Assembly (NCBI GenBank): GCA_009746045.1
Contig: RPFO01000819.1
Location: 1,024,108-1,088,107, forward strand
Origin: Mesostigma viride
Lineage: Eukaryota > Streptophyta > Mesostigmatophyceae > Mesostigmatales > Mesostigmataceae
DNA length: 64,000 nt
Direction of reading: 5' to 3'
Part shown: one piece after another, positions 20,726-47,814 of the stretch
Numbering within the stretch: the first letter of the stretch is position 1
Layout: every line of letters begins with the position of its first letter
The notes under the pieces: model-generated
Told to the model about the DNA's origin: nothing
What the model saw: the letters and a program-made list of their open reading frames with translations, nothing else
The model's database searches: none
Position numbers and translations under genes: made by a program

Positions 20726-22500
20726 CGAGATGATGATGATGATGGTGATGGTGACGGTGACGGTGACGGTGACGGTGACGGTGACGGTGACGGTGACGGT
20801 GACGGTGACGGTGACGGTGACGGTGACGGTGACGGTGACGGTGACGGTGACGGTGACGGTGACGGTGACAGTGAGGATGAGGATGAGGATGAGGATGAGG
20901 ATGAGGATGAGGATGAGGATGAGGATGAGGATGAGGATGAGGATGAGGATGAGGATGAGGATGAGGATGAGGATGAGGATGAGGATGAGGATGAGGATGA
21001 GGATGAGGATGAGGATGAGGATGAGGATGAGGATGAGGATGAGGATGAGGATGAGGATGAGGATGAGGATGAGGATGAGGATGAGGATGAGGATGAGGAT
21101 GAGGATGAGGATGAGGATGAGGATGAGGATGAGGATGAGGATGAGGATGAGGATGAGGATGAGGATGAGGATGAGGATGAGGATGAGGATGAGGATGAGG
21201 ATGAGGATGAGGATGAGGATGAGGATGAGGATGAGGATGAGGATGAGGATGAGGATGAGGATGAGGATGAGGATGAGGATGAGGATGAGGATGAGGATGA
21301 GGATGAGGATGAGGATGAGGATGAGGATGAGGATGAGGATGAGGATGAGGATGAGGATGAGGATGAGGATGAGGATGAGGATGAGGATGAGGATGAGGAT
21401 GAGGATGAGGATGAGGATGAGGATGAGGATGAGGATGAGGATGAGGATGAGGATGAGGATGAGGATGAGGATGAGGATGAGGATGAGGATGAGGATGAGG
21501 ATGAGGATGAGGATGAGGATGAGGATGAGGATGAGGATGAGGATGAGGATGAGGATGAGGATGAGGATGAGGATGAGGATGAGGATGAGGATGAGGATGA
21601 GGATGAGGATGAGGATGAGGATGAGGATGAGGATGAGGATGAGGATGAGGATGAGGATGAGGATGAGGATGAGGATGAGGATGAGGATGAGGATGAGGAT
21701 GAGGATGAGGATGAGGATGAGGATGAGGATGAGGATGAGGATGAGGATGAGGATGAGGATGAGGATGAGGATGAGGATGAGGATGAGGATGAGGATGAGG
21801 ATGAGGATGAGGATGAGGATGAGGATGAGGATGAGGATGAGGATGAGGATGAGGATGAGGATGAGGATGAGGATGAGGATGAGGATGAGGATGAGGATGA
21901 GGATGAGGATGAGGATGAGGATGAGGATGAGGATGAGGATGAGGATGAGGATGAGGATGAGGATGAGGATGAGGATGAGGATGAGGATGAGGATGAGGAT
22001 GAGGATGAGGATGAGGATGAGGATGAGGATGAGGATGAGGATGAGGATGAGGATGAGGATGAGGATGAGGATGAGGATGAGGATGAGGATGAGGATGAGG
22101 ATGAGGATGAGGATGAGGATGAGGATGAGGATGAGGATGAGGATGAGGATGAGGATGAGGATGAGGATGAGGATGAGGATGAGGATGAGGATGAGGATGA
22201 GGATGAGGATGAGGATGAGGATGAGGATGAGGATGAGGATGAGGATGAGGATGAGGATGAGGATGAGGATGAGGATGAGGATGAGGATGAGGATGAGGAT
22301 GAGGATGAGGATGAGGATGAGGATGAGGATGAGGATGAGGATGAGGATGAGGATGAGGATGAGGATGAGGATGAGGATGAGGATGAGGATGAGGATGAGG
22401 ATGAGGATGAGGATGAGGATGAGGATGAGGATGAGGATGAGGTTGAGGATGAGGATGAGGATGAGGATGAGGATGAGGATGAGGATGAGGATGGGGATGA
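20726..22500. repeat. Long hexanucleotide array (GGTGAC)n then (GGATGA)n
   Basis: About 130 bp of GGTGAC units (to 20868) switch abruptly to about 1.62 kb of GGATGA units (to about 22495), with only single-base variants near 22443 and 22492. The hexamer keeps frames open on both strands, giving MRMR and SSSS peptides that are artefacts. Confidence 0.97.
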
Positions 22501-23834
22501 CAGCAGGTTATTCAAGCTCAAGCACATCCATCAAGCGACATGAAACAGGCACTGCGTCCATATTTGTTCACGCGTACAATCGGGCGCGTCTTAAGATTTG
22601 ATCAAAACACTCACCTGCCAGCAACTCGTCACAGCCACCGAGGTCTTCCCGGGCAAAAACTGTCCAGTTTCCAAATGTCGAGAAGCGGCAAGCTGTCTCG
22701 GGCTTTTACCAGGAAAATAAACTTCGGACCCAGCTTAACTACGATAACACGCTTTGTGTAAAAGAGTTCGTTCTGGAGGACCTTTTCAGGCAAACTCGTC
22801 TGATACTCCATAAAATTCCTTCATGACCCTACTCAAAGAGCCTTGAGGAGAAAAGCAAGGACGCAAAATGACTTCCAGTGTCTCAAGTTCGGGCAGTCAA
22901 GATACACACACAGCCAGGCTCTTATGTATTGCCCGCCATGCCCACGATGCGCGGTGACACCACATAGCGTGAGCATTCCAGTGAGGAACCCCCTACACGC
23001 TAGCAAGACACGTGTCCCCGCCCCAAGCGGACGCACGCCCGTTGGGGCAAAATACCGGGGGCAAAAAGTATGTTGGGACATCGACTAGCTGGTCGCAAAA
23101 GGTACAATTCGTCACCAGGGATTCGCGTGCCGTCACCGATCACACTACTAAACTGGCCCAAGGCGGCTTAACTTCGCAGGTCTGATGGGATGCGGTGTGT
23201 TCTGCCTGGTATGAACGAATCATGCTACGTTATGAGAACAAATTTAATATATAATGCAGCATTTAGTCCAGACTCTAGACTCATAATATTATTCTTGTTC
23301 TTTATACTGTAAAGCACTACTGTACGGACCTACTCTACCTAATCAGCAGGTTGTTTTTGTTGCTCCATACTCCATACTCCACCCCTACAGTAGTCCTTTT
23401 TTACTTTTCGGATGGTCCCTTCGCTTTTGCCCACGGCGGCACATGGGTGATGATGACTGATCAGTGGGTAGCGAGTTGTTAGCAGGGACGACATTCTATG
23501 AAACCTAACGGATATGTACAGTATGCCACGTAAAAAATGAATTGACTATGCGCAAAAGCAAAAAATTATCAAGGGGCAGATTTAGCTACAAGCTGGTCCT
23601 TGAGCTAGTAGTAAAAGACGATTATTAGACGAAAAAAAATGTGACTTGTCATTTCATACCTACGATGGCTACGCATGCAGCCGCGTCATTGCAGGCCTTG
23701 GTTGCAGGCGTCTCGTGCTCTAGGCAATGAGTAGATGCCGCGAAGATACATTGAAGCCTTCGGGCGGATTTTTTTTCACAGTTCTGAGTAAGGATGTCGT
23801 ATGGAGTTGTCCGTGCTGGGTGTTAGTGATGATC
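22501..23834. other. Interval with no recognised feature
   Basis: About 1.3 kb between the hexamer array and a LINE A fragment. Only short open frames on either strand. Confidence 0.4.
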
Positions 23835-24290
23835 ACTTCCTACATCCCGACACTTCAGCATCATATTCTGGACCTGTCGGAGCATCCTGTAAACCGTGCC
23901 GTCTAGCTTAGCTGCCATGCAGTGTTGGGGTGATTGTCCACGCCTCGGCGCCATACGTAAGCACCGTGAGGACGAGGACCTTGAAGAGCATGCGCTTGCG
24001 GTGCTCGCCCAGGCCCTTTGAGCGCCAGTAGGTGGAGAGCGAACGGAGCCTGGCCCAGGCCAGGCCGATGCGGATGTCGATATCGTCGGCGGTGTCAGGG
24101 AGCATACTCCCCAACAGTTTGAAGCGGTCGCGGAACGGGACCTCCGTCCCGTCGAGCAGGCGCGGCAGCGGTGGGCTACTGGAGGCCCCAATCACCATCG
24201 CCTCAGTTTTGACACTAATCTCCAACCCCACCGCCCTCGCCTCCAGGCCCAGACAGTCCAGCCAGGTGTTGCGGCCCGACCCTTGGAACG
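23835..24290 (-). mobile_element. LINE family A, internal fragment (reverse strand)
   Basis: The minus strand encodes the region after the RT box: TWLDCLGLEARAVGLEISVK, TEAMVIGASS, FKLLGSMLPDTADDIDIRIG, RKRMLFKVLVLTVLTYGAEA and KLDGTVYRMLRQVQN. The frame is open for about 130 codons, so this copy is fairly young. It is truncated at both ends; loss of the 3' tail is unusual for a target-primed insertion and points to a later deletion or rearrangement. Confidence 0.85.
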
Positions 24291-24360
24291 GGCGCAACAA
24301 TGGAATAAATTATGTATTTTGGCTTGTTGTCATAGTCCGTAGGACTTTGGGACTCATTTC

Positions 24361-26080
24361 GGGACAGTCTGTCCCTGGTCCTCTACGGAGGACTGAGTTG
24401 AACTCAGTCCTCTCTAGAGGACCGAGTTTTTGGGTTTCGTAGAAAATTCGCCACGGTCAGAATGTTTGTCAAAAAAATTCTCTCAAAATTTATTCAAATA
24501 CTACGTGAAAAGATCTTTCTTGGACATATTTTTGGGATTTTTTTGGATTTGGTATGAGCGGCTAAATGTACGGTCAAAGTACAGGTGGTAAGGGTACTTT
24601 TCCACGTGAAACGCGAGTTCCGGAAATGCACGACCTAGCCATGGCGGCTCGCGCCCATGCACGCAGTTTACGTTTGCGGACGAGTTAGCTGTCCAAACTC
24701 AGGAAATAGATTTAACATGCCCTAAAGATGATAAAAATCAATTTTTAGCTCGCGGGGATGCGATTTACCCGGTGTCGGCACTGTTCTTGCTGGAAAAATC
24801 TGCGATAAGGCAGGTCGACGGAATTGATGACGGCGCTTGCTTTCCGGCGCAATTTCAATGGCTGATCGGTTTCTTTCTACATTTTAACATGCATTTTATT
24901 AGAATAAATTGAGTGACAGTATAGATTTGATGATTTCGACCATTCTGTCACGTCATGGTCTATGTGCCGAAGAGTGCCACTTTTGCGGGCACCGCCTGGG
25001 CCAAGGTAACGCCAGCCGTGCCAGGTAAAGCCGGATAATCGTTGCCTCTTCGTTCCTTGATGTTCGTACATGAGTTTAAGCTTGCGAGGCGTTGTCAGGT
25101 TCAGGTCTTGATGCTGTTTCTTGACCGTTGCCTGCCCCTCTCTAAAACCCCCTTTTCAGATGATGTTAGCAGGCATTTGCCTTAACCCAGTGTAGTTGTG
25201 CAGGGTTTTAGGAGCTGTGCAGGTTTAAACACCTTCGTAGATGTTAGTTATTCTCTTGCTACGTTCATACTGCATGATTGTGTGGCCACGGGCTGCGTCA
25301 AGGGTGCATTCAAGCTTTTACGGGTGAGTGAAAAGTCTTGGTGACAAACCACTGCCATCATGTGCCAGCAACTATGTTGGCCACATCATGGCAAGGCAAA
25401 ACAGTTATAGCCATATCTATTGTTGTTAGAAACAATGGAAATATGCTTAACCTACCCATTATATTGGTGGTTGACACTTATAACATAACCCTTTGTTGGT
25501 AGGTATCCAAGCCCATTCCCTACATGCATGCATAGGCTCTCACTACATGATAAGGTATGATATACCTGAAGTATGATGATGCAAGTGTGTTGTCCTGTAA
25601 TGCTTGAAGGGAAATGAGTTGATTGGGATGGTTGGTGGCCACGGTATTGTGTAGTATGACCGCACTTACATGCTAGCAAAGTTAGCAAAAGCCCCATTCC
25701 TCTCCTGAGGACTGAGAGTTTTTTTATTGTTTCAGGCAGTTGCAGTGGCCAAAGTGAGCCCATTTTTTTGCCACGTTTCAAGAACTATATTGTTTACATG
25801 CCTATATTTTTTCTTCATGCACCAGGATTTGATTGAATTTTTCCCACTCGTTCTTATCCCGAAAAATGCAAATTCGCGAGCGGTGCCCAACGTCCGTGTA
25901 ATTTTCAGGTGTTCGGGTCAAGTTTTCACATATGCAGTATTTTTGCCAACAAAATGACATCTAGTACACCCCCGATCCACATCAAAACATTTGGGATGGA
26001 CCCCCCACCTAGTCGCTACACGCGGTTGAAAGTTGTCAACTCAGTCCTCCTGTGAGGACTGAGTTGGGACAGACTGTCCC
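24361..26080. mobile_element. 1.7-kb non-coding element with hairpin ends
   Basis: The left boundary GGGACAGTCTGTCCC (24361-24375) reappears inverted at 26066-26080. Just inside each boundary is a hairpin built on AACTCAGTCCT: a nested stem at 24377-24423, and a 12-bp stem with a 4-base loop at 26038-26065. The interior has no protein-like frame. The inverted 15-mers and hairpins suggest a non-autonomous mobile element, but no target-site duplication was identified, so the class is open. Confidence 0.6.
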
Positions 26081-26082
26081 GC

Positions 26083-27130
26083 TTGCTCCTGAGCTCGGCC
26101 TCAAGAGACTCGACCGTCTCCCCAGGCTGCTGCTCGAAACGTCGCAGCGCACCACTCGGCATTGGCGGCGTGCGCAGTTGGTGTCCTCGCGCGCGTTGGG
26201 CTTCCATCTCCTAGCAGCTTGGTGCCGGTGATGGCATCGGTGGTCATTGAAGGTGGTCGCTGCATGACCGCAGACTGTACATAGGTACGCCGGCTTAGTA
26301 GGAGTGCTGCGAGAGGCTACATAGCTGCCATCTGCACATGTGCCGGCCCGGGCCTGGGCTGGGCAGCGATGGTGGCTGTCTGCACGTGCTGCAATCTCCG
26401 CTGGGACCGCCGGGCCTGCGCGGCCAGGGCCTCGGTTTGGGCCGGGTGATGGCGTCGAGCTTCTTGACGAGCAGGCCCGGCGCAAGCCACCTGATTTAGG
26501 CGAGAAACAAGGGCGCCGCATGCGCCTCAGTTAAGCCTGCGCTGCGGTCTGCAGCGCCATGAGCTGGGGTTGAAGCTTGTGGGCGACCTTGACAAGTTTC
26601 CGCGTTGGAGTCTGACCCGGGCCTCCACCGTGTTGAGCGAGGTGGTCAGCGAGGCCAGCTTCTCGGCCAGCGGCCAGGTCACTGTTCTCCTCTGGCAGCA
26701 CTGCGCGGATGTCATCCTTGCTGAGGGAGGGAGCGGCCGGTGTGGCTGCTGGCGCGGGGACTGGGCCGGTTGCGTAGTGCAGCAATGAGGGCTGCTTCGT
26801 GGAGCTGGAACATGGAAGTGGCTGGTCAGGATCGTCATGCGCCGGAGCGCCTCGATCTGTCGTGTGGGTGACCGAGGAGAGTCGACACCTCGTTAGCGTC
26901 ATCGTAATCGTGCAACTGAGCGCCCTTCCGTCAAGCGTAACAATCTTGCGTTCTTGAACCAGGTTTAACTTTAGTAATACTACCGGAGGACCTGGTCGAC
27001 CAGTCCCGGGGACAGGTTTTGCCAATGGTGTAAGTTGAAGTTTTAGTTGCGGGGGAGAAAGCAGGGCCATTTTAGGTCGTGTCAGGGTTTCTTCTTCTGG
27101 AGAAGGGGGGCCGACTAACAAGCAGAATTT
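26083..27130 (-). pseudogene. Decayed ORF1-like protein of a LINE, inverted
   Basis: On the minus strand two overlapping broken frames resemble a retrotransposon ORF1 protein. A Pro/Ala-rich region and a coiled-coil-like stretch (IRAVLPEENSDLA; frame-shifted LAEKLASLTTSLNTVEARV) lie near 26560-26760. A C2H2-like finger (CTVCGHAATTFNDHRCHHRH) lies near 26222-26281. The segment abuts, head to head, the plus-strand LINE B RT fragment at about 27131. A 5' inversion of the kind made by twin priming would explain this; assignment to family B is inference. Confidence 0.45.
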
Positions 27131-28145
27131 ACTAGCTGACCTCATTTATGCCGACGACATCACGCTCATCGAGAAGCCGGAGTCTGCCCAACTTTGGCTG
27201 GACTGCCTGGCGCTCGAGGCTCGGGCGGTTGGTCTAGAAATCAGCCCCAAAACGGAGGCCCTGGCCCTCGGCATGGCAGGGCCCCCACCCACACTCCGCC
27301 TCTTAGACGACACCGAGGTCAACTACCCTCCTTCAGGCCGCTTCAAGCTGCTCGCAGTTGGCTTCCCGACTGCGAGGACGACATGACGACACGGATCGGC
27401 ATGCATGGCGTGGGCGCACCTCCATGACCACCGCCGCTGGTGGAGCAACCCCGCCCTACCCCGGATCGTCAAGCGTGACCTCTTCAAGGTCGTCATTCTG
27501 ACGATCCTGACCTATCAGTATGGCGCCGAGACCTGGACACTGACGCAGGAGCTGGAGCAACGACTCGACGGCGCCGTCACCAAGATGCCGCGCAAGGCCC
27601 TTAACATCCCCTTTGGTTTGCACATTAGTAATGAGGATTTGTACGCTGATTTGCCCTATGTATCCCACATTATTAGGCACAGGCGCCTGGGCCTAGCCGG
27701 GCCGGGCACCTGGCCCGCACAGATCAGGTAGATACATCAGATAGACTAGCTGGCACCAAGCCCGCCCAGCCTGGGCGATCTGTCCTCACCTGGCGTGCCC
27801 CCGGCCGCGCGCGGCACGGGCCGGGGCGCCACCCGTGGACTTTTCGTGATAGACTCGGCATGGACATGTGCTACACTAGACGTGACGGGCTCACACCCGG
27901 GCAGCCTCCTGGTTTGTCTGTAATATGGAGGCAGATGGTGCGCAAGGATAGATGGCAAGTAGTGATGAAGGAGACCACCCCCAAGCCTGTGAGGGCTCCG
28001 CGTGTGACCAAGTATGGCATTCATAGCGATTCGGGCCGCGGTGCCCACACCCCTGTAACTAGGACCTAGATAGCTTACACCATCCATTCCATCCCATGTT
28101 CCCCTCCCACTGAGGACTTATGCTCACGTGAGGCAGTCACGTGTC
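27131..28145 (+). mobile_element. LINE family B: RT catalytic box to C-terminus (broken)
   Basis: The copy begins at the RT box LADLIYADDITLIEKPES and continues through LWLDCLALEARAVGLEISPK, TEALALGM, FKLL, WLPDCEDDMTTRIGMAWAHL, VVILTILTYQYGAETWTLTQ and LDGAVTKMPRKALNI. Frames break near 27360, 27400 and 27730. The C-terminus (VVMKETTPKPVRAPRVTKYG) ends near 28068. Similarity to family A in layout (LTYGAEAWTLT, LDGTV.RMLR) shows two related non-LTR families. The 3' UTR (CCCACTGAGGACTTATGC) leads into a (TTAA)n tail. Confidence 0.85.
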
Positions 28146-28196
28146 TATTAATTAATTAATTAATTAATTAATTAATTAATTAATTAATTAATTAAG
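28146..28196. repeat. (TTAA)n tail of LINE family B
   Basis: About 12 perfect TTAA units directly after the LINE B 3' UTR. Other family B ends in the window finish in CATT- or AAAT-type tetramers, so tetrameric tails are characteristic of this family. Family A finishes in TTTAA or AATTC pentamers. Confidence 0.9.
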
Positions 28197-28263
28197 GGAT
28201 CAGAATTAAGGGTTTCTTGGGCTCAGGCGAGGCGCGTGGCGATGGGTTTACCGGTAAGACGGC

Positions 28264-28440
28264 TGGGCGAGAACAGCCGTGGCGAGTGGGTTGGGCTGGG
28301 AGCCGGAAATTAAGCTCTTTTTCCAGTCCGCGTTTAGCTTTACTGAGGGGTCGTCATAGCCTGAATTTCCTGTCACGTGCATAACTTTTTCGATATTGCG
28401 TTTCAGCCGTAACCGACTATACTGGCGGGTGCGTCTTGAG
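28264..28440 (+). repeat. Dispersed repeat R3, copy 2
   Basis: Collinear with 16916-17082: GGCGAGTGGGTTGG, CTGGGAGCC, TTTTCCAG.CCGCGTTTAG, CACGTGCATAACTTTTTCG and CTATACTGGC. It follows the LINE B tail. Confidence 0.7.
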
Positions 28441-29775
28441 GAGATGCATCGAATGCAAGCGATCTTACTAAATTTGGGGCTCAGTCGTAAAAGTTCTGAG
28501 CACCGCCGTAATTATAAGCCATACCACCGTCAGCCATACTCGCGTTTCTTGAGAGTATGCCGGAGATTATGAGTATACCCAAGATTATGATAAGGGCCAC
28601 GCGGGCTTCAAATGCGCCTCAATACGAATGTGTTTGAGGCAGTCGAGAGGTAGGTCCCCAGGCATGGGGGAACACAAGTAATTCGTTTCTCTTCTTAGAT
28701 TTATGGGTGCCGCCTGCAGCTTCCCCGGCGCTTCCATCATAAATGTTGTCCTAGATCAGTCGATCTTGTGCTCCTCATCATTAGAGGGAACGATCTTTCA
28801 TGCAGGACCGGAGTTTTGGCATTATCAGTCAAGTTTGTTTCTTACAAGCATTGTAATTATTCATATGTGCAGGTGCGTGTGATGCAAGGTTATGCATGTG
28901 TGTGCGCGGATCTAGGCCACCCTAGACTCTCAGTGTTTCGGAAAAAATGCAGGAAAAGCAATTATGGACCCAGGTCCCGGACAACCTCACCCCAACTCCC
29001 GTGGCCGGGAATAATTCATTAGTGTCGTAGCCGGTCATGATAGAATCCACTACTAGGGTGACATGTCAATTACAGCAGATGGCCTGTATTTCTTACATGC
29101 AAGCACACAACAAAGCATGCACGGACCCGCATGAGAGAGAACGCACTAAGCAATGGATTGGAGTTTGATTCATTGGTTGGATTTTCTTTTGCAAGCATAA
29201 ATTGTAAATACCGTCAGCAATTTATAGAAGTTGTTGAAGTTTACAGTAAAAGGCTATTGCCTACCTACACTTAGCCTTCAATTTTACATGGATGTCCAAC
29301 CGATCAGAGATACCGTACATGCAGCACCAATCTTGCCACCTCCTCAGTACTTAAAACTAGTCTCAGACTCTTGTATTTTACTGATCCTCTTCTCTCCTCA
29401 AAGGATGCAACGCTTGGTCCACACAGCCTATCTAGTCTCCACCAACTGCGCTGTTGCATGCAGATTGGCATACCCCCCCCCCCCCCAAATCATCCACCTG
29501 CACCAGTTTGTGCGCACTGTTGCTAGCACAACAGCGCAGGCTTCAGCTACCTAAACTCGGGCTCCTAAGAAATTTTCGCCGCTGATGGTTGCTCCCTGGT
29601 GAGGGACAGCCAGACTTATTCGGATGCAGCTTTCCCTCTTGATGCAGCCCTAGTTACTTTTTGCATAGTTACCCCAACCCCCTGGACACCAAAGGTCACC
29701 CTCGGGGAGCGTTAAGATAGCCTTTCCTTCTTGCAAGCGTCTGCTCTCTGAAAAAGTCGCCGCAGTGGGACATTC
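28441..29775. other. 3' flank of ABCA-A, no gene recognised
   Basis: About 1.3 kb downstream of the ABCA-A stop codon. A run of 12 C is at 29475-29486. I saw no coding exon with splice support and no repeat shared with the rest of the window. Confidence 0.4.
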
Positions 29776-46999
<17,224 letters not shown>

Positions 47000-47814
47000 G
47001 GCGGAAGATGGAGAGAGATTACGACACACTTAACCACATTTAAGGAAAGGAGTAACTGGCCCTGAGAATCCTCAGGTGTGCGCACGACGTATGTAACTAA
47101 AAATCCTCGCGTCGATGGAGCACATGCGCCCTAGCATCTGAATTCTGATCCCACCTCCACTGTTGTTTACGTGTGACAATCCGGGGCAAACAGCTCATTC
47201 AGTTGGTGCTGTCGCCAATTGACGCTGCTTAGCATCTCGGACGTAGTTGGCATGCAAGTGCCGGGCGAGAAAATAAGCGGCTACCGATTCAACAACTCCC
47301 GATGCTCCTGGGCCACGTGGAATGCCTAGGTGACGCACAGTCTACAACGGTTCCACGGAGGACGAATTTGACCGAATATTGTTTGGACGGTTGCCACGTG
47401 GTGCATCCTCCACCTTCCGCCTCAATTCTTGTGCGCGTGACTGCCCGGGTGATGTAACGTCGCCGAATCCTGTGTGGTATCTTTTTAGAGGCGTCCATAC
47501 CAACCACACCGCACACGCGCGTGGCCTCACCGCGCGTAGTCAACGTAATTCCAGTGCAAGTTGGTCTCATTCTAGGAGGCTGCCGGGCGGTGGAATTGCC
47601 AGTGATTCGTATTTGTAATTGGCAATAAACTGAATAAAGAGTGGGAAGTCACCAGGTCGTTAGCTAGTGGTGACTGGTGAGGTGTTGTGGGCTTGTGGCG
47701 CAGGCTGCTTTCGGGGAAGCAGAGTTAAGTTGGCTAATTTTCTTGTGCGGCGTCGCTAGTAAAACAGACATAATAGGGGCGCAAGGGTCTCCCCCTTTAA
47801 TTGGAAGGGCCGTC
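47000..47814. promoter_or_regulatory. Shared 5' flank between divergent ABCA-A and ABCA-B
   Basis: The start codons of the two transporters are about 815 bp apart and point away from each other, so this gap must hold both promoters and both 5' leaders. I see no TATA-like box in a convincing position and no exon. It is a candidate bidirectional promoter by position only. Confidence 0.55.

Noticed and set aside
20670-22601. 600-codon MRMR and poly-Ser open frames
   Set aside because: Artefacts of the GGATGA/GGTGAC hexamer, open on both strands.
47000-47029. Upstream start for ABCA-A at 47029
   Set aside because: That codon is GTG; the first ATG is at 46999, and the codon before the GTG is a stop.
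47677-47814. N-terminal extension of ABCA-B to 47677
   Set aside because: It begins with GTG, and no ATG occurs before 47815.
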